This document shows positions 1-10,902 of a stretch of DNA of 64,000 nt, piece after piece (position 1 is the first letter of the stretch; every line of letters begins with the position of its first letter). A program made the position numbers and the translations under genes. Under the pieces are notes generated by a model that saw only the letters and a list, made by a program, of their open reading frames with translations, was not told the DNA's origin and ran no database searches. This stretch comes from Chamaecrista fasciculata (Eukaryota; Streptophyta; Magnoliopsida; Fabales; Fabaceae): NCBI GenBank assembly GCA_003254925.1, contig QANZ01037145.1, positions 44,239-108,238 of the forward strand, in the 5' to 3' direction.

Positions 1-1000
1 ATGATTAAAGAGAAAAATGACTAGAATCCCTATAGCAGACCCCTTATATAAAATCATAAAAAATCCGTGCATAAAAATAAAATAAAATATACACATTCTT
101 TGTTCTCATCCTCACTTTCTAAACTTATTATGAGTTTGCTTACTAATTTAACCATATAATGCAAAATAATCCAATCACACTTTTCTTAAGCATATATCAA
201 CATTTGTTATCAAGATGCTGTCTGCACTATTATGAATACTCAAAAGGCCTTTCTTCCTGGAATCCACACTTTGCTCAAAATAGTGGGATTAAAATATTAA
301 ATCCCATGATGTCTACTATTTATGTTGTCTACCTTATCCACCAAAATTCAACTATTGGCTTCAATGCTTCATCTCAATGGCTCAAGTTTGAAGGAAATAT
401 GAAAAATACTAGGAAAAATAAACGAAGCTTCAAAATTGTGCGGTTTGCTTTGCACCAAATAATAAGTATCCCTCCCTCAACCAACAGATAAAACTAACGG
501 TTGAGATTTAGTAGATAGCATAATGAGCATAGAAAGTAGACATCACGTGATCCAAACTCCAATGTTTTTTTTTTTTTAAGATTATTGTTCCTTGAACATG
601 AGATTGGTCCTCTTCCTTTTTGGGGTCAAAACGGATCCTCATTCGATTGTAAGCTACATACTGAAATGTATAAGTGAGGGCTTGTTTGAAGTTGGGCTTC
701 AAAATAATATGGACCTTCATTCTTCAGGATTTTCGGCCTGAATAAGATCCTCACTCTTCATTATGATCCAGGAGCACTATGAAATATATATTTAATGGGC
801 GGTGATTCTTGATTTTTTTTAGTTAACCATGGTTTTTTTTTCAATAGTTTAGATAAAAAATAATTCTATTTAGACCTAAACTGAATAGTTAAAGTCTTTA
901 AGAATACCTTTTTAAATACTTTTTTTAATCTAACGGTTAAAACATTTCAAAATTAATATTATCTCATTTGTTGAGAATCTCAACTAAACAGAACTAACAA
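1..1000. other. AT-rich intergenic DNA, no gene seen
   Basis: I see no coding exon here. The open frames are short, lack ATG-anchored homology and show no domain. The stretch contains T-runs near 565-578 and 831-841. Confidence 0.6.
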
Positions 1001-1190
1001 GTGTTTGATGTAGCGGCTATATGAGCTACATCCTAGGGAGAGGGCCCGAGTTCAATCCTTAGAGTCGATATTGTTGGGAGGGCTCTGACCATTTCGTCTC
1101 TGAGGCCCGAATGAGATTAATCTTCGCTTAGACCGTTACACAGATAGACGGTGGATACCCATGACTTAACCGAAAAAGATCCCAACTAAA
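1000..1190 (+). repeat. possible tRNA-derived SINE fragment
   Basis: This is a locally GC-richer block. It contains GAGTTCAATCC near 1049, close to the RNA polymerase III B-box GTTCRANTCC, and about 20-35 bp upstream an A-box-like stretch around GTAGCGGCTAT. It then runs into a unique body ending near GGTGGATACCC. The spacing suits a tRNA-derived SINE head, but I could not define a 3' tail or flanking duplication, so the assignment is tentative. Confidence 0.35.
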
Positions 1191-1331
1191 AAGAGAAATA
1201 ACTCTTTAAGAATAACTCATAGCTTCAATTTTGTCATATTTGGATTTTGAGTGCGAGTTATGATTTTATTCAATAGTTAGAGACTAATTGTGAAACTTAT
1301 TAAAGACCAAAATGAAATTTTTCAAAAATAT

Positions 1332-1562
1332 CACTACTAGAGAAAAGCCAATTAGCAACGTCCAAATCTGTTTCTAAATCATAAAATTTCGTTTCTAATT
1401 ACTATTTAGAAACGAATTTATGCCGTTGCTAAATCCGATGAAAAAACTGGCCTTGTTAAATTTAGCATCAAATTGGCTTAATCTGTTGCTAATTTAGCAA
1501 CGCCCCATTCCGTTTCTAAATCTGTTTCTAACCACAATTTNAATCTCATTTTTCTAGTAGTG
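1332..1562. mobile_element. CACTA-type MITE (231 bp)
   Basis: The element begins CACTACTAGAGAAAAG and ends with CTAGTAGTG, so both ends carry the CACTA terminal inverted repeat. It is flanked by the 3-bp duplication TAT (1329-1331 and 1563-1565), the size expected for En/Spm (CACTA) elements. The inside consists of repeated words such as GTTTCTAA and GTTGCTAA on both strands and has no coding capacity. N at 1541 lies inside it. Confidence 0.85.
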
Positions 1563-2087
1563 TATTAAGGATAAAAACAGAATAGAAACAATATTAGAAA
1601 TCAAAATAGAATTTAAAATAAACATTGGGGATTCAAAGTTTAGACTTTTTTCTTTTTTAGTGGAGAAAAGTTTAGGTGAATTGGGCCTCAAGAATTCATT
1701 AAAATTAGAGTACAGTTCTAGATTCTATGAGCATTTACGAAGATATTTACAAATTGCCTATCAATAAAACCTTCACATTAACAGTGAAAATAAAATTAAC
1801 TAAAATCATAAATTGACTCCTTAGCAAGTGATCTAACGTTTATTTACTTCAAGTTGAAACTTTAGATATTTCATGGCAGCATCAATGCACCATTCCTCGT
1901 GTTAGAGGCCTCACATGGGAAACCATAGGCACTGACAGGTCATGGTTTATCTTCCATGTGTCCAAGTAAAAATGAATTGCAACCTAATCTGTAAGTTTGA
2001 TGCTCTTGTTTCGCTACACGTGGCACATGCGTGGCGTATTTAATTTGGCTCCTCCACAGCTACTAATAACTTGGTTCATATTACTAA
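1563..2087. other. intergenic DNA, nothing recognised
   Basis: No exon-like frame, structured RNA or transposon end was found between the CACTA MITE and the Helitron 3' end. Confidence 0.5.
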
Positions 2088-3350
2088 TTAGCCTTCGGCC
2101 CGCGCGATGCGTGAAACTTCAAGTCAGCAAATGCTTATATAAATATTAAACAATAACTGAAAAATAATGAATGAAATATAAAAATTATAACTTAACTCAT
2201 AATAGGTTAAGAAAATGAAATTCTAGTCCGACCATATATAAAATGAACATAANATATAGCTAGCAAAATAGAACAAACAATATGGAAAGCGAATAGGGAA
2301 TAAATAAAAGACAACTTACATCCATAAAAAAAAAACATTGCTCCTTCAACAAAATCAACGAATGAAGAACACAATAAATTAACGAAGAAGAAAAAACTAA
2401 CATGATGACCAAACTATGCCAACATGGAAGAAATAAATAAAGTCCACCATACTTAAAATTGAACTAAAAAAAGTCACACAAAAAAAATAACAACCTATCT
2501 AATACTCTGGAAAACTTCACGATACATAACATTCTTAGTGGTGTTATATAGAGTAGACTCGTCATGGCATATCAAAATCTTTAACCCTGCTCTCGACCGA
2601 ACTCTTGACATTGCAACATATAGTTGACCATGTGAAAAAACAGGACGTCGAAGATATATCCCAACATTAGATAGTGACTGACCTTGGCTCTTGTTTATGG
2701 TCATTGCAAAACACAGCATGATAGGGAATTGCCTCCGTTGGAACTTAAATGGAAGTTTAAAATCAGAAGGCGTGATATTCATTCGTGCAATAAGAACTTT
2801 CTCATTAGTGAACTTGCCAGATGTGATAACAACCTCAATGACATGATCACTGAGACGTGAAACAATAAGTCTGGTTCCATTACACAAACCCAACGATCTG
2901 TCAATGTTACGAATTAACATAATAGGAGCACCAACCTTAAGTATAATCATGTGATTAGGAAGCCCATAACCCTTTACAGAATTCAAGAATTCTGTTGTGT
3001 ACGTCCCACTATCATCAGATGGCGCCGTTTCTGCAAGACATATAGAGTCAGCACTAAGATAAACTTTCTCCTCACCAGGAAGACGATCAAGCATGTAATC
3101 ATTAATTTTACCTACGTCTTCTAGAGTTGGAGCTAAAATAGCTCGATCACCAAAGTAATCCAATAGATGGTATCTATTCATAAAATCAGGATACGTTGAA
3201 TTGGTAATGGCTTCTATAGGATCCAAACCAGATGAAATAAGCAAGTCATCAGAAATTTTGACTAAAAATTCACCATCATAAACTTCTTCACCAATTCTAC
3301 TGTCGCCAATTTTCAAAATCAATTCAGGAAAATAATAAACTCACACATGA
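2088..3350 (-). mobile_element. Helitron, 5'-truncated, with helicase remnant
   Basis: Read on the minus strand, the element ends with a GC-rich hairpin (CGCGC and GCGTG around a GAT loop on the plus strand, about 2101-2113). After a short spacer comes CTAA at 2091-2088, followed by a T. This is the Helitron 3' signature, hairpin plus CTRR inserted before T. The helicase remnant at 2495-3322 lies on the same strand and upstream of this end, as expected. No 5' TC end preceded by A was found, so the right limit is approximate. Confidence 0.65.
2495..3322 (-). pseudogene. Helitron PIF1-like helicase, C-terminal fragment
   Basis: This is about 275 residues of a PIF1/RRM3-family helicase of the Helitron Rep-helicase type. 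Visible hallmarks are TYPDF followed by a segment with APT..DV..IND near residues 60-75, the GLCNGTRL motif near 145-152, a late motif [15 protein letters not shown] near 205-218, and YVAMSRVRS near 236-244. These match the C-terminal superfamily 1 motifs that couple ATP hydrolysis to DNA unwinding. The Rep/HUH nuclease and Walker A part are missing and the frame opens on TTG rather than ATG, so this is a 5'-truncated relic. It depends on the Helitron 3' end at 2088 for context. Confidence 0.85.
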
Positions 3351-3420
3351 GAAAAACTAACCCTAAAGTATATATAGACAAAGTGTTGGATAATTATAAT
3401 TTATAAAATAATTAAATTAA

Positions 3421-3458
3421 TCTTAATTAACATTTTGGCCAAAAAAATTCTTAATTAA
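3421..3458. repeat. micro-insertion with TSD (TTTTGGCC-A7)
   Basis: TCTTAATTAA occurs at 3421-3430 and again at 3449-3458. Between them lie 18 bp, CATTTTGGCC followed by A's and a T. The duplication is AT-rich and partly palindromic, so this is one of the weaker members of the set. Confidence 0.45.
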
Positions 3459-3645
3459 TATAATTAAAGATTATACTCATTAAAAGAAATTGTAATTATA
3501 TGATGGAGACACAATATGAACGTTGGAGCGTAACGTTGAAGAAAGAAATTAAGGTAAGTTATAAATAGCTCAAATGCATGTACGTTATCACTTTGAAGTT
3601 TGATCGATATCCCCCCAAAAAAATGTATGCCATCATCTCACATTA

Positions 3646-3689
3646 AGGTGGTACAATGTTCAGGCCAGAAAAAAAGGTGGTACAATGTT
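3646..3689. repeat. micro-insertion with 15-bp TSD (CAGGCC type)
   Basis: AGGTGGTACAATGTT is present at 3646-3660 and, identically, at 3675-3689. The 14 bp between are CAGGCCAGAAAAAA. A 15-bp target duplication around a tiny A-tailed insert is what target-primed reverse transcription leaves after extreme 5' truncation. The same core recurs at 41018, 41844, 58105 and 59006. Confidence 0.75.
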
Positions 3690-3838
3690 ATTTATTATTA
3701 TTGGTGAGCAATGAATTGTCATGGGTGGCCGAACACATATGTTATATCAAGAAGATGTAATACAAAAAGTCAACAACATATAATACATGTGGTGAAATGA
3801 AATGCTTATAGTGAAAAACTTGAAGACAGATATGCTTA

Positions 3839-3960
3839 GGGCCTGTTTGGAAACTTATAGTTCAATCCAATCTCAATCTATGAGATGAGATGAGAAGATG
3901 TTGAAATTAGGATGAGATGAAATGATGTATGATTTTGTATCTTTAGATATATAGGAAAAA
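3839..3960 (+). repeat. PIF/Harbinger-like MITE 5' end, partial
   Basis: GGGCCTGTTTGGAAAC, a Tourist-type terminal inverted repeat, is followed by the GAGATGAGATG repeats also seen downstream of the GGGCCTGTTTGG at 26152. The partner end is not recognisable, so this is a fragment. Confidence 0.5.
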
Positions 3961-3986
3961 ATGTGAGGAATATATAGGATTATGTT

Positions 3987-4034
3987 TATTATCTCTTTAA
4001 TTTTTTTTTTTGGTAAAATATTATCTCTTTAATT
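3987..4034. repeat. micro-insertion with 16-bp TSD
   Basis: TATTATCTCTTTAATT at 3987-4002 is repeated exactly at 4019-4034. The 16-bp insert is a T-run ending GGTAAAA, that is TTTTACC plus an A-tail on the minus strand. Confidence 0.7.
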
Positions 4035-4601
4035 AGTGCAAAGATAGATCAAATAAGTAAGTGTTAAGTTGTATTTTAAAGATAATGTACACTAACTGTA
4101 CCAAATAATATGATTATATCAACTTATAGTAGATGCAAATTATTATTATTATTTTTTTTAAAAAAAAAATCAAAACTACTGTGTCTGAATCCAGTGCCAT
4201 ATATTTTATATTACTAACAATTTTTTTCTTGTTTAATTATTTATTTTTATTTTTCATGTAATTAACTGCATTAGTTATTGAGAAAATTTCAGTTGGTGGT
4301 GTGAAATGCGTCCTAATACTTATGGCGAGAGGATTGATTCTCTTCATGAGTTCACATGGATATGGGCATGTTTCTTTTCCTTCCTTTGTCCTTTTTGGAC
4401 TGTTCTTTTTTCTGGTTGTTAATGTAGTGTCACTAGTATGCATAGAAGAAAACAATTGTGAAAGCAAAAAAGTACCATAAGTGAAGAAGGACTATATTCG
4501 ATATTCTCGAAAAAAAATAATAGTCAATCAAAGAGAAACAACGGTGATCCCACCAAGTACAAAGCAAATATAAGTATAATACATAATTGGTTAAAACTTT
4601 A

Positions 4602-5322
4602 CTTTAGTCCCTAATATTTACCCTAAATTTCATTTTGGTCCCTAACTTTTTTTGTTCTATTTTGATCCTTAATATTTCTCCAAAGTTTTATTTTGGTCCT
4701 TAATATATAAGTTTCAAGATTGGTCTCTAATTACTACATGTGCATGGTCATATTTTGTGGGTTCTCCACAAGTTATTTCCTTGTCCAATTGAAATATTTG
4801 ACAAATGAGATCAAATTAATTAAGCTTAAAATTGAGCTTGTCATTTTATAAAGTTGATCATATCTTTTAAGTACGATGAATGTGATGAAATTGAAGCTAC
4901 AAGTTACGTACTCTTAACGAGTTTTTTGTCTATGCTCAGTTGGAGTTGTCGACAAATAAAGTCAAATAGTACTCCAAAAATTAGTTAAATCAAGACATCA
5001 ATACCAACTTTCATAATGCTATTTGACCTCATTTGTCGAAGGCCTCAATTGGTTATAGAAGGAATGAACTTGTCAATAATAACTCATAACTTCAATTTCA
5101 TCATATTTAGACTTAAAATAAGAGAGATATATATGACTAACTTCATGACAAGAGCAACCTACTTTCGAATCTAATTCTAGGCTCAAATGAACCTTGTTTG
5201 TTGACATTGCAATTGGACCAATAAAAAAAACTCATTCAGAGTAACCTATATAATTTTGTCTATTCAGACTTGAAATGAGAGAGATATGATAATGTTTAAG
5301 GACCAAAATCAACTTTTGACCT
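4602..5322. repeat. degenerate member of a dispersed fold-back family
   Basis: The left side has repeated TTTTGGTCC and TAATATTT words and the right side the complementary GGACCAAAA. The middle carries the phrases seen at 13,900-14,100, 27,700-28,000 and 62,250-62,900 (cttgaaatgagagagatat and tcatttgtcgac-like words). No intact ends or coding potential. Confidence 0.5.
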
Positions 5323-6502
5323 AACATATTTTGTGAGTTTTGCGTGATTTAAAGATATGAAAGTATTGCTTTAAAATTTCAAAATATAAAGTTATATAAT
5401 AAAGTAATTTTTATAATTTATTTTATAAAATATAAACTTTGTACCTCTCCAACAAGTCATAAGATAAATGTGACAAAATCTTGAGGTTCGTAAATATTTT
5501 GACATGTGGACATACTTCCATACCAAGATGCAAGCAGAATATTGCCTAAAAAGCATTTATGTAATTAACAAATCTCTATTGCAAATGAATCATAGATTTT
5601 TTTTTTTACTTTTATTCCTTTTATATGGTGATCGATTAGTGATTACGGTCACAATTAATTCAATGGTGCTTGTGTTTTCAGGTCTTAAGAATAACAAAGA
5701 ATAAACAAAGAGAAGCGCATGAATTCTGAATTGTCATTTCTCGTGAATTACATATTTTTCTCAACAAAGAATAACCTTAAAACCTATGCTGTTGCAAAAT
5801 GTTTTCATGACATGACCGTAAGGGAGTGGTTCATATACAATATCAAGTACCTACGCTTGAACGTAACTATTTACAAAAACTAATTTATCTAACCTTTTAA
5901 AATATAAATATATATATATATATATTTTGTATGAAGAACTCAAATATTTCTCATTGAAATATTTTGGTTTTTTTAATTTTTGGATTGGATGGAGTATGTC
6001 AATAGAATGTCAATAACTATATACAAATTTTAAGGTATAGCAGCTCAATGTTAAAAAAGATGTACATGATGAGCATAAAAAAGTTGCTTCGTTTGATGAA
6101 TGAATAAACATATGTACAGGTTACAATTGGGGCAAAAATATAAAACATAACTAATAGTTGGGGCAAAAGAAAATATACACAGCCCAAGGTAACAATGTCT
6201 AACAGCTAGAATTGGAATCTACAAGAAAAATATCTAAAACTACTTCTAACTATATACAAATCGTTCTAAAATGCTGACTATACAAAAGCTATATACAAAA
6301 AACGCTGCTAACTAAAGTTGAGTTGTGCTTGTTAGTTGAGTGTGCATGCGTAGCTGAGTCATATATTTCTTCACTCAAGCTTTAATTTAGAAAATACCAA
6401 ATTCTCAGTGCGTGTAAGCCAATGTGTTTATCAAAGCGATATTCTTAGTTATGGTTTTTATTTTGAAATTTTGGATATGAAATTTGTTTATATATATATA
6501 TA
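5323..6502. other. AT-rich intergenic DNA
   Basis: No gene is supported here. A short (TA)n tract lies near 5908-5924. Open frames in this stretch are short and have no recognisable domain. Confidence 0.55.
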
Positions 6503-6681
6503 TCTTATATTATATGGCTCCACCCCTTTCTGGTTGTCCACATTTTAAAACTATAGTACAAAATTAATAATAAGAGGAAAATTATTATTTGATTCCTTCT
6601 TTTTTACTGTATTAACGATTTAGTCCCTCATTTATTTTACATACATATTTGCGTGCCCGTTAGGGCACGCAAAGCCTCTAG
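6503..6681 (+). mobile_element. mini-Helitron copy 1 (179 bp)
   Basis: The element starts TCTTATATTATATGGCTCC preceded by A, and ends with the hairpin TTTGCGTGCCC-GTTA-GGGCACGCAAA, then GCCTCTAG followed by T. The 5' TC, the 11-bp subterminal hairpin, the CTAG end and insertion between A and T are the full structural signature of a Helitron. It has no coding capacity. Near-identical copies lie at 28586-28764 (plus) and 56585-56764 (minus). Confidence 0.88.
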
Positions 6682-6998
6682 TATATATATATGCTCATGT
6701 AGTCATGCAATCCAACTGAGTATCTTATTCTCTTCCACTTTCTTCATGGATCTTACATGGCATAAATTCATAAATCATAGTCGTCCTTTGTATTAATGGC
6801 AGTTGGCTACTATTGACAGTGACAACATAGTGAAACTGTAAAGTGCTAGGGGAAACATACATTTTATCCTTCTAATGACTAATTAATAACTTGATTAACA
6901 ATATTATTTTTTCTTTGGCAAAAAAAAAGACCTTTTTTTTCAGTAACTTAATAACACTATTAAACAGATGATGTACTCTCTTGATTTGTCATAAAAAA

Positions 6999-8008
6999 GG
7001 GTTAAATTATACATTTGGTCCCTATAGTTTCACTAAAACTGTAATTTGATCGCTATATTTCTATTGCATGTAAATTGGTCCTTGTAGTTTATTTTAATTG
7101 AAAGGTAATCCTTCGGATATAACACCGTTAGTAATTTAATAACATGGCATAAATTTATTAAAAGAAATACACATGAGTCATCTATACAAAGCCACATGTG
7201 AAATAGTAAAACAAATAATAAAGTTCGGACTTTAAGACTTTTATGTGTTTGGTATGGTAATTTGAGCTATGTAAAGTGGATTACAATGTAAAGGGCTTTA
7301 CATTACATAGGTCATTTTTCTTTACTTCATATTTCTGATGTAATCCAAGTCTACCTAGGGAATTATGGTAGAATTTCTAATTTGCCCCTCTCACTCCCAT
7401 CCCATCTTCTTCCCCTGATGGTGAGCGGCGGCGACCACCGTGGACGGCGGCGATGGCCACCGCGGACGGCGGCGCAGGCCACCGTGTACGGCGGTGGACG
7501 GCGGCACCGGTCTTGTGGTGGTTGTGGGAAGGGAATTTTTGTAATTTTCTTTCTATATCTATTTTACTTTCCCTCCCCTACCTTTTTATACCAAACACTT
7601 TCAATCTTTAGCTACTTTACATTCCCTCAACTACTTTTCCCTCACAATCTTTCCCTTGTAAAACCCTTTCCTTTACTTACCCCATGACATACCAAACGGA
7701 CCTGTAGACTTTTTATGTTGATGGAATAGAAGAATAGGAATGAGTCATTAGGGTTAGGATTTAAAGTCTGAAATTCTTTATTATTTTTTTTTTACTATTT
7801 CACATGTAGCTTTTTATAGATGACTCACTTATTATGTGTATTTCTTTTAATAAATCTATGTCATGTCATTAAATTACTAACGGTGTTTTAGCATTGGGAT
7901 TACATTTCAATCAAAATAAACTATGAGGACCAAATTACATGCAATAAAACTATGGGGACTAAATTACAATTTTAGTGAAATTATAGGGACCAAATGTATA
8001 ATTTAAGC
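6999..8008. mobile_element. Mutator-like fold-back element with nested insertion
   Basis: Long inverted arms begin about GGTTAAATTATACATTTGG on the left and end with its complement on the right. They match over roughly 220 bp with repeated ACCAAATTAC-type words. Flanks CATAAAAAA and TAAAAAAAA agree at 7 of 9 positions but are low complexity. A PIF-like element is nested inside at about 7242-7703. Confidence 0.65.
7242..7703 (+). mobile_element. PIF/Harbinger-like non-autonomous element, copy 1
   Basis: The right end is TACCAAACGGACC and the left end a decayed GTTTGGTATG. The body is GC-rich with GGCGGCG/CACCG repeats, then TGTGGGAAGGGAATTTTTGT, then pyrimidine-rich DNA. The same body is found on the opposite strand at 57387-57724. 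The 101-codon open frame at 7382-7687 follows the transposon sequence and has no recognisable domain, so I do not call it a gene. Confidence 0.65.
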
Positions 8009-8248
8009 TAAAAAAAATAATCAATTAATCACGAAGTTGCTTCTAAAACTTTAGGAGTCTCCCGAGGCTACATGTTAGTTTAAAATTTTGAAATAAAATA
8101 AAATTAGGGTAAATTACAATATGATACCTTGTTCTATAAAGCGAGTTTACTTTGATACCCTCTTATTTAAAAAATGACACTTTGGTACCCTGTTCGTTCA
8201 AAAGTAACATTTTGATACTGTGTTCTATACACTGTTAACACTTTATGA

Positions 8249-8410
8249 TATACCCACGACGTCCAAGGCGTCGTTCCCATCCTTATCAAGAGGGACAAGT
8301 GATATACCCATAACGTTCAGGGCGTCGTTCCTATCTTTTTCAGGAGAGACAAGTGATATACCCACAACGCCCAGGGCATCATACCCATCCTTTTTGGGAG
8401 GGACAGTAAT
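8249..8410 (+). repeat. tandem repeat, 3 copies of 54 bp
   Basis: Units start with TATACCCA at 8249, 8303 and 8357, giving an exact 54-bp period with moderate divergence between units. Each carries a GGCGTCG- or GGCATCA-like stretch and a GAGGGACA-like end. Because 54 is a multiple of 3, a 69-codon open frame runs through it, but the frame has no recognised domain. Confidence 0.85.
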
Positions 8411-8470
8411 ATACACCCATAAGCTCTAAAGGACAAAACTAGCTCAGAAGACGCTCCATGCCCTCATAGC

Positions 8471-9283
8471 TATGGGTGTTCAAAACCGAACCAAACCGAT
8501 TGAACCGAACTAAACCGAACCAAACTGAACCAAATCGCAACAAAACCGACATTCAAATGGTTTGGTTTGGTTTCATTTTTGTTATTTTTGGGCGGTTCGG
8601 TTCGGTGGCGGTTTGATCCTCTATCAAACCGAACCAAACCGCATGTTTTACTACCATGAATCCATATATATAAATAATATAATTTATATGCATGAATACG
8701 CTATAAGGCTTGCAAATTAGGGAAGGGTGCGTTGGGCCAGTTGGGGAGCACATCCTTTTTCCATTCTGAGCCCCACCATTGTGAATTTGTGATTCACTCC
8801 ATTCATCTATTCACTTCATATATATATATATATATATATATTTCTACTGAATACGTATTACATAAACCATATATAATAAACTATATATATTATTATTATA
8901 TAACTCTCTCCTTCTAATTAATTGCTTCCATTTAGATCACACACTGCTTTTTAATTTTACAAATCACACACACTCATTCTATAATCTTTTATATATATAT
9001 ATATGCATGCAAATAATCATGTAACTCTTTTTTCTTTTTTAATTTTGATTGTTCAAGGTTCTATTTCGATTGATCTAATATATATATATATTTTAAAATT
9101 AATAGTAATTAAAGGTCAAACCGCCCAAACCGAACCGCTAAAACCGCCATTTGATTGGTTTGGTTTGGTTTGGTTTGATATTTTTTTTCAAACCGAACGG
9201 TTTGAGTTTTCTCTAAACCGATGCGAGCGGTTCGGTTTGAAAGACCACTTAAAACCGCCCAAACCGCCCAACGAACACCCCTA
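8471..9283. mobile_element. hAT non-autonomous element (813 bp)
   Basis: The target duplication CTCATAGC is perfect (8463-8470 and 9284-9291). Termini are TATGGGTGTTC and GAACACCCCTA, the common hAT TIR. Both sub-terminal regions are packed with AACCGAACC/GGTTTGGTT words in inverted orientation. The interior is AT-rich with (TA)n tracts and has no transposase. Confidence 0.9.
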
Positions 9284-10048
9284 CTCATAGCCATGGCAAA
9301 GATAAAGAAGCAAATTGTACAAACTACAATTAATGCATCGATCCTAAGCATTAAATGCGGTGATCTTGACATTTAATCACATTTAATGCGGAGATCCTTT
9401 AGGCAGCTCTAGGAAGGCAAAATTGTACAAACTACAACGTACTTCCATCAAGAAAGCATGCTTGAAATGACTAAAGGGTTTCACGGCAAAGGCGTAGAGT
9501 GGGATGCATTTAATGATCTCAATTACCAAGTAGAAGGCCAGCGCGACAATCTACACATCAATCGTCTGAAGTCTGACACACGACTCATACCTCGTACAAC
9601 TCCATACTCAAGGATACCCGAAGTATAAATTGTCACAAGTATCTCATAACAAGGTAAGACACTCGTTGCATCCAATATCCTTTACACACAAAGACTCCCT
9701 ACTAACTTTAACATCAGAGAAGAAATACGGGGATACCACCTATGATGTCTTTCCTTTCAGGTCCGGGTGTCTACGATCAACAACAAGGAACTCTTATCGT
9801 GAACTCAAGGTTAGATTCTCACCTATCCAACTTTGTATTTTTTATTTTGGTACCATGTTCTTTCACAATTTGTTAACTTGTTCTATCTTTGTTAGGATAC
9901 CAATGTATTAATTGTGCAAAGAACAGAGTACCAAAATGTTATTTTTGAAAGAACATGGTACCAAAATGTTAACGGTGCAAAGGACATGGTACTAAAATGA
10001 AATCGGTCCATAGAATAGGGTACCAACTAACCAAAGTGTAATTTATCC

Positions 10049-10689
10049 AAAATTTATGTAACGTTTTTTAAATGTTTGTTATAATGTTCTTCTAATTACA
10101 AATTTTAATTACATTATCTCTCTCAATGATTAGTCATTCAAAACATTATGTTTAATATTCTTTCTCTATCATGATACATAAAATTTTTACTACGTGTTAA
10201 ATGTTGATTGAAAAAATTTATAACAAACATATAAGTAATTTTAGTTTTACCTTTTTGAAATTAACATAAACAAAAACAGATATTTTTTTTTTTAAAAAAA
10301 TATAACATAATTTATTAATTTATGTACATACATCATAATTTTTCCAGTATTGAAGATATACTTTCTTTGAGAAAATATAAACGGTAAATATACATTGATT
10401 ACTTTGAAGTTTGATCCCAAATTTAAATGATTAATCCTCGCTGGCCATTTCGTATTAAGAACTGGTGGGATATCACTATATCAGTACACCTAAATGGGCC
10501 ACACGGCCCAATTTGATTAGTCAGACACCTCTTTCCTTAATCTCTTTTTTATTTTTAAAAATTCCGAAACACTTTGCTTCTCGGAAACAAAAAGAAAGGA
10601 ATATCCGCATATAATTCCAATCGGGACTGTTACGGTCAGTCCAAGGCGGTTACATTAATTCTTTTAAATTAAGAAATTTCCCTTTAGCG
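10049..10689. other. AT-rich intergenic DNA upstream of the PB1 gene
   Basis: No gene or clear transposon end was found. The final part, from about 10,430 onward, becomes less AT-rich and is the likely distal promoter of the PB1 gene. Confidence 0.5.
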
Positions 10690-10737
10690 TGTGGGTCCCA
10701 CTATGACGTAAGCCTCATTTCTCTTGGCTTATAAATA
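10690..10737 (+). promoter_or_regulatory. promoter of PB1 gene: TCP site, TGACGTAA, TATA box
   Basis: GTGGGTCCCAC at 10690-10700 contains both TCP-factor core types (GGNCCCAC and GTGGGNCC). TGACGTAAG follows at about 10703, a bZIP/CRE-like core. TATAAATAG at 10729-10737 is a good plant TATA box about 165 bp before the ATG. Site identity is read from sequence; use in vivo is inference. Confidence 0.65.
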
Positions 10738-10902
10738 GCCTCCAAAACTTGTGCCCTGAGTTTCAAGCTCGAAGACCAGAAGGCAAGAATCGCCTCCTTC
10801 TCGCATCGCCTTGAAGAGCCTAGAACCTTCTTTCTTGGCCTTCGATCATAGCGAGCGAAAACGAACGAACGAATCTCTGAGGAGTGATTTCGAGAGCAGA
10901 TC

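Larger units (their letters stand above)
8107..10048. mobile_element. Mutator-like long-TIR element containing an hAT insertion
   Basis: The left arm starts GGGTAAATTACAATATGATACC. The right arm ends with the complement of GGATAAATTACACTTTGG. Both arms have repeated GGTACC-N-TGTTCT words over about 200 bp. The flanking bases give no convincing target duplication. Inside lie a 54-bp tandem repeat (8249-8410), an hAT element (8471-9283) and about 500 bp of unrecognised DNA (9290-9800). Same family as 35240-36322. Confidence 0.65.

Noticed and set aside
1021-1140. tRNA gene
   Set aside because: There is a B-box-like word but no cloverleaf or acceptor stem could be formed; a SINE head is the better, still tentative, reading.
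3370-3378. possible Helitron 5' end (minus strand TCTATATATACTTT)
   Set aside because: The base before it is G, not the A required by the A/T insertion rule, so I left the 5' limit open.
7382-7687. 101-codon open frame with GC-rich start
   Set aside because: It lies wholly inside a PIF-like element that recurs at 57387-57724. The frame is not conserved between the copies and no domain is visible.
8249-8410. CRISPR-like spacing of repeats
   Set aside because: Three directly adjoining diverged 54-bp units without unique spacers, in plant DNA; a simple tandem repeat.
8220-8429. 69-codon frame over repeated peptide units
   Set aside because: It only reflects a 54-bp tandem repeat whose period is a multiple of three; it opens on a non-ATG codon or in transposon DNA.
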